NCBI RefSeq assembly: GCF_946479715.1
Contig: NZ_CAMLHF010000229.1
Span: 1 to 7,831, forward strand
Length of the DNA stretch: 7,831 nt
From: an uncultured Pedobacter sp.
GTDB lineage: Bacteria; Bacteroidota; Bacteroidia; Sphingobacteriales; Sphingobacteriaceae
Reading direction: 5' to 3'
A model generated the notes under the pieces. It made no database searches. It had not been told where the DNA came from and saw only the letters and a program-made list of their open reading frames with translations. Below, one piece after another: positions 1 through 6,349 of this stretch. The first letter of the stretch is position 1. Each line of letters starts with the position of its first letter. The translations under genes were made by a program, and so were the position numbers.

Positions 1-1136
1 CAATTAAAGCAGTTAAAGATACTCTGCTAACAAAGGTTCCTTTACCCAAGGATAGCCTTTCTAAGGATAGCCTTACGCAAAAGAAACCTGATACTCTATT
101 AATTAAGGACTCTTTAAATGCAGCCAAAGCCCCCATCAAAGCCATCAAGACAGAGATTCCAGGTAAAAAGCCCGATAGTTTAAGTAAAAAAGCCGACAGT
201 CTGACAAAATCAGGAAATGTAGTAAAGAAGATTAACTCGGCCATTAAAACCACGGATAGTCTAGTAAAGAACCCTTTGGATACAGTAAAAACACGTTCCA
301 TTAAAGCTTATCATAATGTAAGGGTTTACAAATCCAATATGCAGGCTAAAGCAGATTCTCTATTTTATACAAGTGCCGATTCTACTTTAAGATGGTACGG
401 AGATCCTATTTTATGGTCTCAGAACTCTCAGCAAACCGGAGACACCATTTACCTTCGCTTAAAAAACAATAAGCTTAATACACTACAGGTAATAGACAAC
501 GCATTCCAGGTGAACGTGAATGCAGATTCTGCAAAATTTAATCAGATAAAAGGAAAACTCATTACTGCTTTCTTTAAAGATGGAGAATTAAGCACCATGT
601 TTGTGGATGGAAATGCAGAAAGTGTTTATTACAACAGAGGGAAAGACAGCGTATATACCGACATGAACCAAACCGTAAGCAGTAGAATAAAGATCTTGTT
701 TAAAAACAAAGAAATAAGTCATATACTTACTGTTAAAGAACCCGAGGGAATTAGGGTACCTATTACAGAACTAAAAGAGGATGTTTTATTAACAGGATTT
801 ACATGGAAACCTGAACTTAGGCCGCTTTCTAAAAAGGAAGTAATAAGTGGAAAACCTAAAGCAAAACCTGCGGCATCTAAAACTCCGGCAGCAGGGACAA
901 AAAAACCTGGAATCCCAACAGGTAAAGCACCCAATAAGGCTGAAATAGCAAAAAAAGGATTAATTAAAGCAGCTACACAAGAAGTTATTAAAGCCGCCTC
1001 GAAAATTGACTCAGCCGCAATAGATTCAGCAAAAGCTATTATAGCACCTATTAAGAACTTACCCTTAAAGCCCGATACCAGTAAAAAACCTGATACTGCT
1101 AAAAAAATTACAACTGTTCCTTTAAAAAAGCAATAA
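1..1136 (+). CDS. OstA/LptA-like LPS transport protein, C-terminal part (5' end outside window)
   Basis: The reading frame is open from base 3 with no stop until the TAA at 1134-1136, so 377 residues are visible and the start lies upstream. A TTG at 276 is only an internal Leu codon. Three parts can be seen. Bases 3 to about 300 encode a Lys/Asp/Ser/Thr/Pro linker with repeated KDSL and KPDS/T units. Bases about 303-830 encode the conserved part (AYHNVRVYKSNMQAKADSLF, later SQNSQQTGDTIYLRLKN, FNQIKGK, MFVDGNAESVYY, SSRIKILFKNKEIS, TWKPELRP), typical of the Bacteroidetes OstA-like family. Bases about 831-1133 encode a Lys/Ala/Pro-rich tail. OstA/LptA proteins form a periplasmic beta-jellyroll bridge carrying LPS to the outer membrane; the large Bacteroidetes versions are assigned this role by homology. 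The last 29 bases overlap the convergent rdgB. Family assignment is firm, exact role inferred. Confidence 0.85.
   Translation, partial: IKAVKDTLLTKVPLPKDSLSKDSLTQKKPDTLLIKDSLNAAKAPIKAIKTEIPGKKPDSLSKKADSLTKSGNVVKKINSAIKTTDSLVKNPLDTVKTRSIKAYHNVRVYKSNMQAKADSLFYTSADSTLRWYGDPILWSQNSQQTGDTIYLRLKNNKLNTLQVIDNAFQVNVNADSAKFNQIKGKLITAFFKDGELSTMFVDGNAESVYYNRGKDSVYTDMNQTVSSRIKILFKNKEISHILTVKEPEGIRVPITELKEDVLLTGFTWKPELRPLSKKEVISGKPKAKPAASKTPAAGTKKPGIPTGKAPNKAEIAKKGLIKAATQEVIKAASKIDSAAIDSAKAIIAPIKNLPLKPDTSKKPDTAKKITTVPLKKQ
48..77 (+). repeat. 15-base tandem repeat in the OstA-like linker
   Basis: Two adjacent 15-base units, 48-62 and 63-77, share the same first 12 bases (AAGGATAGCCTT) and differ in the last three. 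They encode KDSLS followed by KDSLT. The unit is a multiple of three, so gain or loss of a copy would keep the frame. Looser protein-level copies (KPDTL, KKPDS, KKADS) follow up to about base 210, which suggests that the linker grew by slippage. Confidence 0.7.
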
Positions 1137-1692
1137 GCTTTTTCATCGCAATAGCCCTGTGACTGATCTCATTCTTTTCGGTCATACTCATTTGCGCAAA
1201 GGTCCTATTGTAGCCAATAGGCATAAATATTGGATCATAACCAAATCCTTCATCTCCAATTGGAGTTTGTGTAATATGGCCATAAATAACCCCTTCAAAA
1301 AGATAGTTCTGATTATTTTGGTTTAAAGAAATAACTGTTTTAAAATGGGCCTTTCTATTCGCTTTGCCCTCCATCTTTTTCAGTACCAGATTAAGGTTTT
1401 CAAGATCATCTCTAACTCCTGAATACCTGGCTGAATAGATTCCAGGTTCGTTATCTAATGCATCAATCTCCAATCCGCTATCATCAGCAAAACAATCCAA
1501 CTTAAAATTATCAGTTACGTAACTGCTTTTAAGCTCCGCATTTTCTGCAAATGAGTTCCCGGTTTCAGGGATATCCACATCACAGCCAATATCTTTAAGA
1601 TTTAAAACTTTATATTGATTTACAAGGAGTTTACCAATTTCTTCTGTTTTGTGCTTATTGTTGGTAGCAAACACCAATTCAGGTAAAATCAT
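1108..1692 (-). CDS. rdgB: RdgB/HAM1 non-canonical purine NTP pyrophosphatase (dITP/XTP diphosphatase)
   Basis: This 194-residue protein matches the usual length of the Ham1/RdgB family, cytosolic enzymes that hydrolyse dITP, ITP and XTP to the monophosphate plus pyrophosphate and so keep deaminated purines out of DNA and RNA. Family motifs appear in order: ATNNKHK (residues 9-15, nucleotide binding), ETGNSFAENAELK (43-55), FADDSGLEIDAL (69-80, acidic metal and catalytic site), PGIYSARYSG (83-92), GFGYDPIF (149-156) and SHRA (177-180). No key residue is missing. The ATG at 1692 overlaps the stop of the upstream gene as ATGA, so translation is probably coupled. At its 3' end the gene overlaps the convergent OstA-like gene by 29 bases, with no terminator between them. 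Confidence 0.95.
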   Translation of the reverse strand: MILPELVFATNNKHKTEEIGKLLVNQYKVLNLKDIGCDVDIPETGNSFAENAELKSSYVTDNFKLDCFADDSGLEIDALDNEPGIYSARYSGVRDDLENLNLVLKKMEGKANRKAHFKTVISLNQNNQNYLFEGVIYGHITQTPIGDEGFGYDPIFMPIGYNRTFAQMSMTEKNEISHRAIAMKKLIAFLKEQL

Positions 1693-2261
1693 AGTCCCAG
1701 CTGCTTCAAACTACCCCATAACACTTTTTTCCCATTTGCATCTTCATCCAGTTTTTGGAGCGCCGAAGAAAAGATAAGTTTCACAGCACCTTCAGTCACT
1801 ACCGTGTTTTCAGGATGTTGCTTTAATCCAAGTTGCTGGGGTGAAACACCAAAAGCAAATACTATAACGCTCGAAAAACGTGTATTCAATTGCTCATAGC
1901 TTGCTTCTTTATATTTGGCATAATTAAGCAGCGCGAAATCACTAGCTGTCAGATTTATTGATTTTACGATCTTTCTTAACAACTCTCTACCCTTTTCATC
2001 ACTAACATCATTATGATCATCGTATACCAAAATCAGGATATTACGGTTATTATTACCTAAAAATTTAAACTCAGGCTGTTCTTTAACTAAAGGGATTATT
2101 GGTTCATTAACAATTAAAGGCTGCGTGGGTAAGGCAGCTTCATCTTTCACATAAGCTTGTACTTCTTCATTTAATGTACCCTCAGGCTCCTTAACCAGGT
2201 AAATATCATCTGTAAAAAATAAACGCAGACCTTCTCCGTCAGTTGTAAGTTGGCTCACCAT
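1689..2261 (-). CDS. Uncharacterised protein, possibly HolD/uracil-DNA-glycosylase-fold-like
   Basis: I do not recognise this 190-residue protein with certainty. It has no signal peptide or membrane segment. Residues 1-25 form a short conserved-looking piece (GLRLFFTDDIYLV), about 26-65 are an acidic, Pro-containing linker, and 70-190 look like a compact alpha/beta domain: a hydrophobic strand (NILILVYDD, 74-82), a helix (LLRKIVKSINL, 94-104), a second strand (FALLNYAKY, 109-117), a third (SVIVFAFGVS, 131-140), and a C-terminal helix (GKKVLWGSLKQLGL, 177-190). The order strand, LLxKI helix, strand, VIVFG strand, KKxLW helix reminds me of the DNA polymerase III psi subunit (HolD) and its uracil-DNA-glycosylase-like fold; this is a guess from pattern only. 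It is translationally coupled to rdgB (ATGA), consistent with a nucleotide or DNA-replication role. The ATG at 2261 is the only sensible start. Confidence 0.75.
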   Translation of the reverse strand: MVSQLTTDGEGLRLFFTDDIYLVKEPEGTLNEEVQAYVKDEAALPTQPLIVNEPIIPLVKEQPEFKFLGNNNRNILILVYDDHNDVSDEKGRELLRKIVKSINLTASDFALLNYAKYKEASYEQLNTRFSSVIVFAFGVSPQQLGLKQHPENTVVTEGAVKLIFSSALQKLDEDANGKKVLWGSLKQLGL

Positions 2262-2372
2262 TAATGATAATTTTATTGAAAATCTTTTTTCTGTTAAAAT
2301 TAGTTAAATATCTCATTATAGTACCTTTATTTATTACTTTTATGCCTTAAAATTATATACCATAAGTCTTTT
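2262..2372. promoter_or_regulatory. Divergent intergenic region with putative promoters
   Basis: These 111 very AT-rich bases separate the rdgB unit (minus) from the SurA/MoxR unit (plus), so both must start here. Seven-of-eight matches to the Bacteroidetes -7 box TAnnTTTG are present: TACCTTTA at 2322-2329 and TACTTTTA at 2335-2342 on plus, and TAATTTTA at 2302-2295 on minus. No convincing TTTG -33 element lies 19-21 bases upstream of any of them, and such matches are expected by chance at this base composition. The role follows from the layout; the exact boxes are uncertain. Confidence 0.4.
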
Positions 2373-2963
2373 GTGAGAAAAGTTTACTGTTCCATTGTCA
2401 TCAGTCTTTTTATTACCGGTGCATTTGCTCAAAATGTGGCTGTAGTTAATGGAAAACCAATAAGCAATAAAGAGTTTATGTGGGTCTATAAAAAAAATCA
2501 TTCCGGCAACGCAAATGCGACGGATGAAGATTTGCAGGCTTATCTAACCCTATATATAAACTTCAAACTTAAGGTCACTGAAGCCAGGGAGTTGGGTCTG
2601 GACAAGGATACAGCTTATCTTGCTGAGGTAAAAAACTATGAACACGCATTGCGTACACAGAAAAGAATATCGAAAACAAAACCAGAATATCTTTTCATAA
2701 TGAATGAATATAAAGAGGCGGTTTTAATGTTTAATATCTCTGAAATAAAGGTATGGAACCAGGCGCAGAACGATGAAAATCAGCTCCGCATTTTTTATGA
2801 TAAAAACAAAAGCGTTTATTTGCAAAGTTCTTTTGATGAGGTTAGAGGGCAGGTAGTCACAGATTATCAGCAGGAACTGGAGAATGAATGGATAAAAACA
2901 TTAAGAAAAAAATACCCTGTAAGGATTAATCAGGACGAGATAAGAAAATTGGCTAAGCCATAA
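2373..2963 (+). CDS. Compact SurA/PpiC-like periplasmic protein without parvulin domains
   Basis: This 196-residue protein begins with a signal peptide (MRKVYCSIVISLFITGAFA, cleavage before Q20). Residues 21-98 match the SurA/PpiC N-terminal region (VAVVNGKPISNKEFMWVYKK, then YLTLYINFKLKVTEARELGLD). Residues 105-196 match the far C-terminal region of the longer Bacteroidetes PpiC proteins (FIMNEYKEAVLMFNISEIKVW, then VVTDYQQELENEWIKTLRKK). The parvulin isomerase domains that normally lie between these parts are absent, so it should act as a chaperone or partner of the following SurA, not as an isomerase. The start is GTG at 2373: no in-frame ATG lies just upstream and this start gives a proper signal peptide. 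There is no Shine-Dalgarno sequence. surA follows after 64 bases. It could be a lineage-specific short family or an internal deletion product. Confidence 0.8.
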   Translation: MRKVYCSIVISLFITGAFAQNVAVVNGKPISNKEFMWVYKKNHSGNANATDEDLQAYLTLYINFKLKVTEARELGLDKDTAYLAEVKNYEHALRTQKRISKTKPEYLFIMNEYKEAVLMFNISEIKVWNQAQNDENQLRIFYDKNKSVYLQSSFDEVRGQVVTDYQQELENEWIKTLRKKYPVRINQDEIRKLAKP

Positions 2964-2990
2964 GCTACACGCCAATAGCACAGATAATAT

Positions 2991-2998
2991 TAGATTTG
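2991..2998 (+). promoter_or_regulatory. Putative Bacteroidetes -7 promoter box before surA
   Basis: TAGATTTG is an exact match to the Bacteroidetes -7 consensus TAnnTTTG, located 29 bases before the surA ATG in the 64-base gap after the compact SurA-like gene. No TTTG -33 element is seen at the expected distance. If real, it would allow surA and moxR to be transcribed without the first gene. Confidence 0.35.
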
Positions 2999-3027
2999 CA
3001 AAAAGAATATAATTGAACAACCATAGA

Positions 3028-4392
3028 ATGAGGAAATTTTTAGTAACGGCAAGCGGATTGATTTGTTTGTTTTTCAACGTACAGGCTCAAAAGAAAAATA
3101 TAGATAAAGTTGTTGCTGTATTGGGTAATAACATCATTTTACTATCAGATTTAAATCAGCAATATGCGCAATACTTAAATTCAGGAAATCCTGATGACGA
3201 TAAAGTAAAGTGCTATATATTGCAACAGATGCTTGCACAAAAACTACTTAAACAACAAGCGGAAATTGACTCTGTTGTAGTTGAAGAAGCCCAGGTTGAT
3301 GAGGAGGTTGAAAAACGTATGCGTTATCAGATCCAGCGCGCAGGTGGACAAGAAAGATTGGAGCAGTTTTTAAATCGCTCTGTTCTCCAGTATAAAGATG
3401 AAATCAGACCCGACATTAAAGAGCAGTTGATTTCTAATAAAATGCAGCAAAAAATAACTCAGGATGTAAACATTACACCAATTGAGGTTAAACGTTATTT
3501 TGATTCTTATCAAAAAGATAGTCTTCCTGATATCCCTACTGAATTTGAAGTTGGAGAAATTGTACTACATCCAAAACTTACAAAAGCAGAAAAGCAAAAA
3601 TTCTATGATAAAATTGATGCATTAAGGTTAAGAGTGAAAAGTGGCGAGGATTTTGCATTCCTTGCTAAATCTTATTCTGAAGATACAGGTTCAGCTGCTG
3701 AAGGGGGTGACCTTGGGTTCTTCGATCGTACCAGAATGGTGAAAGAATTTACAGCCTGGGCATTTAAATTAAAACCAGGTGAAATGTCGCCGGTATTTGA
3801 ATCAGAACACGGCTTCCATATTCTTCAGGTTATTGAACGCCGCGGAGAACAGGTTCAGGCACGTCATATTCTTATACGTCCGGAAACTACGCCAGCAAGT
3901 TTAGAAAGAACTAAATTACAAGCCGATACCATTTATAAAAACATCATAGAGAAAAAACTTCCATTCTCTACAGCTGCTTCATTATATTCTGATAACAAAG
4001 AATCTCAATATAACGGTGGTATGATATTATATGCAGACAATGTTACTGCCAGAACTACATTTATCCCAGCTGATAAACTTGATCCAAAAGTATTTGTTGT
4101 TGTTGATACAATGAAAGTAGGCGAGATCTCTCAGCCTGTTTCTTTTACAGATCCTGATGGCAAACAAGGATATAAGATTCTTTATTTAAAATCTAAAATC
4201 CCGCCGCATAAAGGAAACCTGGAACAGGATTATTCTAAATTCAAAGAGAAAGCACAACAGAATAAAATCGATAGAATGCTGAGTGAATGGTTTGAAAAAA
4301 GAAGAGAAAACACTTACATCAGAATTGACGAAGATTATGACGATTGTGATGAATTGAAAATTTGGACTAAAAATTCAACTGCTAAAAAATAA
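3028..4392 (+). CDS. surA: SurA-type peptidyl-prolyl cis-trans isomerase / outer-membrane protein chaperone
   Basis: The product is a periplasmic chaperone and prolyl isomerase that escorts outer-membrane proteins. I choose ATG 3028 (454 residues): it gives a signal peptide (MRKFLVTASGLICLFFNVQA, then Q) directly followed by the SurA N-terminal domain (DKVVAVLGNNIILLSDLNQQ). A TTG five codons upstream (3013) is open but less likely. Residues about 22-165 form the helical chaperone domain. Parvulin domain 1 is about 172-270 (GEDFAFLAKSYSEDTGSAAE, GGDLGFF, GFHILQV). Parvulin domain 2 is about 276-390 (ARHILIRPE, NGGMILY, GYKILYL). The rest is a charged C-terminal segment ending in an acidic DEDYDDCDE patch. 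Each parvulin domain keeps only one of its two usual histidine motifs. moxR follows after 5 bases, so the two are almost certainly co-transcribed. Confidence 0.93.
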   Translation: MRKFLVTASGLICLFFNVQAQKKNIDKVVAVLGNNIILLSDLNQQYAQYLNSGNPDDDKVKCYILQQMLAQKLLKQQAEIDSVVVEEAQVDEEVEKRMRYQIQRAGGQERLEQFLNRSVLQYKDEIRPDIKEQLISNKMQQKITQDVNITPIEVKRYFDSYQKDSLPDIPTEFEVGEIVLHPKLTKAEKQKFYDKIDALRLRVKSGEDFAFLAKSYSEDTGSAAEGGDLGFFDRTRMVKEFTAWAFKLKPGEMSPVFESEHGFHILQVIERRGEQVQARHILIRPETTPASLERTKLQADTIYKNIIEKKLPFSTAASLYSDNKESQYNGGMILYADNVTARTTFIPADKLDPKVFVVVDTMKVGEISQPVSFTDPDGKQGYKILYLKSKIPPHKGNLEQDYSKFKEKAQQNKIDRMLSEWFEKRRENTYIRIDEDYDDCDELKIWTKNSTAKK

Positions 4393-4397
4393 CGAGT

Positions 4398-5360
4398 ATG
4401 CAGTTTGAAAATGATATAAAGGCAGTAGATGCGTTGCATCAAGCTTATAATAATATTAGAACCGAAATAGGAAAAGTTGTTATAGGACAGGAAGAAGTGG
4501 TAAAATCTGTTTTGATTTCCATCTTCAGTAATGGCCATTGCTTACTGGTAGGCGTTCCGGGGCTTGCCAAAACGTTGCTTGTTCAAACTGTTGCAGATGT
4601 AATGGATCTTAACTTTAATAGGATTCAATTTACTCCAGATCTAATGCCAAGCGATATTATCGGCGCGGAGATATTAGGAGAAGACAGAAACTTTAAATTC
4701 ATAACCGGGCCTATATTTTCAAACATAGTTCTTGCAGACGAAATCAATAGAACGCCACCAAAAACTCAGGCAGCTCTTCTCGAGGCAATGCAGGAGAAGG
4801 CTGTCACAGCAGCAGGACAAAGGCATGTATTACCAAATCCATTCTTTGTGTTGGCTACTCAGAACCCTATTGAGCAAGAAGGCACATATCCTTTGCCTGA
4901 GGCTCAATTGGATCGATTCATGTTCAATGTTCTACTAAGCTATCCTACATTCGCTGATGAGCTCACGATAGTAAAGAACACAACCAGCAACAACGATGTT
5001 AAGCTTAAAAAGATAATAGATGCCAAACAGATCCAGTATTTCCAAAAATTGGTGAGAAATATTCCTGTTGCCGACAATGTAATTGAATACGCCGTAAAGC
5101 TGGCAAGCAAAACCCGTCCTCATACAGCCTTGGCTACTGAGGATATTAATAAATACATAAGTTGGGGTGCAGGCCCAAGGGCATCACAATTTCTTGTTAT
5201 TGGAGCAAAATGCCACGCTGCTATATCAGGGAAGTATTCTCCGGATATTGAGGATGTTCAGGCAGTTGCAGAAGCCATTTTACGACATCGTATTGTGCGC
5301 AACTATAGGGCTGAGGCCGAAGGATTATCAATTGAACAGATCATTAAAAACCTGTTCTAA
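4398..5360 (+). CDS. MoxR-family AAA+ ATPase
   Basis: The 320-residue length and all motifs fit the MoxR family, cytosolic hexameric AAA+ ATPases that act as chaperones helping to mature or insert cofactors in partner proteins, often von Willebrand factor A proteins. Visible motifs are GQEEV (30-34), Walker A GVPGLAKT (52-59), the MoxR-typical FTPDLMPSDIIG (78-89), Walker B IVLADEINR (110-118), PKTQAALLEAMQE (121-133), sensor 1 ATQNP (153-157), arginine finger LDRF (171-174) and sensor 2 GPRASQ (259-264). None is missing. The ATG at 4398 lies 5 bases after the surA stop. MoxR genes usually sit beside DUF58 and vWA genes; here the next gene is convergent, so any partner is encoded elsewhere, and the link to surA suggests an envelope-related client. 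That last point is inference. Confidence 0.93.
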   Translation: MQFENDIKAVDALHQAYNNIRTEIGKVVIGQEEVVKSVLISIFSNGHCLLVGVPGLAKTLLVQTVADVMDLNFNRIQFTPDLMPSDIIGAEILGEDRNFKFITGPIFSNIVLADEINRTPPKTQAALLEAMQEKAVTAAGQRHVLPNPFFVLATQNPIEQEGTYPLPEAQLDRFMFNVLLSYPTFADELTIVKNTTSNNDVKLKKIIDAKQIQYFQKLVRNIPVADNVIEYAVKLASKTRPHTALATEDINKYISWGAGPRASQFLVIGAKCHAAISGKYSPDIEDVQAVAEAILRHRIVRNYRAEAEGLSIEQIIKNLF

Positions 5361-5361
5361 G

Positions 5362-6246
5362 TTAATTGTCATCCAGTACCTTTTTATAAATATTTGGGTA
5401 ATCTGTAACAACCCCATCTACGCCCAACCCTATTAGGTATTTCATATCTTTAATTGAATTTACTGTCCATGGTATGATCTTAACGCCCGCCTCATGGCAG
5501 CGCTCCACCAACCCCTTACCTACTAACACGGAATAAGGACTATAAACAGTTGGCTTAAAGCCAAGATCAGCTATGTTTACCTCAAAGTCTATCTTTTCAT
5601 CAATTAGCAGGGCTGTTTTTATTTTAGGATAATTTTCGTGCAGGTATTGTAGCGTTCTAACATCAAAAGATTGTATAGTTACGCGTTTAGTTAGTCTTTT
5701 TTTGATCACTATCTCCATAATCAGATCAACAAACTCCGCAGGTTCTGGATGGAACTCATTATCTCCCTTAGGAATAGTTTTGGTCTCTATACTAAAATTA
5801 GGTTTTGGCAATTTTTTCTTTTTAGCATAACTTTCAACAGAATCTATTGTCTCTTCCAAAAGCGGTTTATAAGCTTCCATCTTTTCCTGATATGGGAATC
5901 TGCTATGAACCTTACTTCCAACATCGAACTTTTTAATATCAGCATAATCCATTTTATACATATTATAGCTCTTTTGATTTTTAAGGGTTATAGGTTTTCC
6001 ATCAGGGCTAGTACTAATTTCAAAATTAAAATAGGGCTCTTGAGAAAGTACTACCTTTTTATCTTTGGAAATCACCACATTCATGTTTAAGGTATTAACT
6101 CCCAGATCCAATGCCCTTAACATACCAGGGATTGTATTTTCGGGCATTATTCCGCGCGCTCCGCGGTTACCTTGCAGATCGAATTTCTGCGCTATTGTCT
6201 GAAGAGTGGTAATTAGTATTGCTACTGTTAGTATAGTTTTTCTCAT
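5362..6246 (-). CDS. Secreted glycerophosphodiester phosphodiesterase-fold protein, catalytic residues replaced (probable pseudoenzyme)
   Basis: This 294-residue protein has a signal peptide (about 1-19, cleavage near IAQ) and a full-length GDPD TIM-barrel. Fold signatures are clear: RGARGIMPENT (28-38), ALDLGV (45-50), VVISKDKKVV (57-66), IETKT (153-157), IQSFD (191-195), PWTVN (259-263) and GVDGVVTDYP (275-284). Active GDPDs split glycerophosphodiesters to glycerol-3-phosphate and an alcohol using HRG, ExD and a second His. Here the motif HRGARG reads NRGARG (N27), the ExD pair reads NMN (N54, N56), and the second His is Q69. I rechecked these codons (AAC, AAC, AAT, CAA). Only the later Glu (E154) remains, so catalysis by the usual mechanism is unlikely. 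A strong terminator lies just upstream of its ATG, and its stop is one base from the convergent moxR stop. Family assignment is firm; loss of activity is inferred. Confidence 0.9.
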   Translation of the reverse strand: MRKTILTVAILITTLQTIAQKFDLQGNRGARGIMPENTIPGMLRALDLGVNTLNMNVVISKDKKVVLSQEPYFNFEISTSPDGKPITLKNQKSYNMYKMDYADIKKFDVGSKVHSRFPYQEKMEAYKPLLEETIDSVESYAKKKKLPKPNFSIETKTIPKGDNEFHPEPAEFVDLIMEIVIKKRLTKRVTIQSFDVRTLQYLHENYPKIKTALLIDEKIDFEVNIADLGFKPTVYSPYSVLVGKGLVERCHEAGVKIIPWTVNSIKDMKYLIGLGVDGVVTDYPNIYKKVLDDN

Positions 6247-6259
6247 TTGCTTTACTGTA

Positions 6260-6299
6260 TAAAAGAAAGGGTTTCTTAAATCAACTCTTTAAGAAACCC
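6260..6299 (-). terminator. Intrinsic terminator after the NTF2-like gene
   Basis: A perfect 12-base inverted repeat, GGGTTTCTTAAA (6269-6280) and TTTAAGAAACCC (6288-6299), encloses a 7-base loop. Read on the minus strand it is followed by a T-rich tract (TTTCTTTTA, 6268-6260), as expected for a Rho-independent terminator of the gene ending at 6350. On the plus strand no T tract follows, so it acts in one direction. The T tract ends only 13 bases before the ATG of the GDPD-like gene. Confidence 0.85.
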
Positions 6300-6349
6300 C
6301 TTCATGATAATATGATTTATAAAATAACGCTTTCTTTCCTTACATGTTG

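Noticed and set aside
276..278. TTG as a start codon for the OstA-like gene
   Set aside because: The same frame is open without a stop back to base 3 and encodes the same kind of linker, so the gene enters from upstream and this TTG is an internal Leu codon.
2950..2960. Inverted repeat TGGCT-A-AGCCA at the end of the compact SurA-like gene
   Set aside because: The loop is one base, there is no T tract, and the bases are coding (Leu-Ala-Lys-Pro), so it is not a terminator.
2984..2991. Palindrome TAATATTA before surA as an operator
   Set aside because: An eight-base AT palindrome is common by chance here, and no regulator gene lies nearby.
3013..3015. TTG as the start of surA
   Set aside because: The ATG at 3028 gives a standard signal peptide beginning MRKF; the extra five residues from TTG add nothing recognisable.
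4732..4938. Open frame on the plus strand inside moxR
   Set aside because: It lies in another frame of a well-conserved AAA+ gene and its translation shows no family resemblance; the same holds for antisense open frames at 719-934, 4335-4538 and 4935-5123 and for 5749-6090 opposite the GDPD-like gene.
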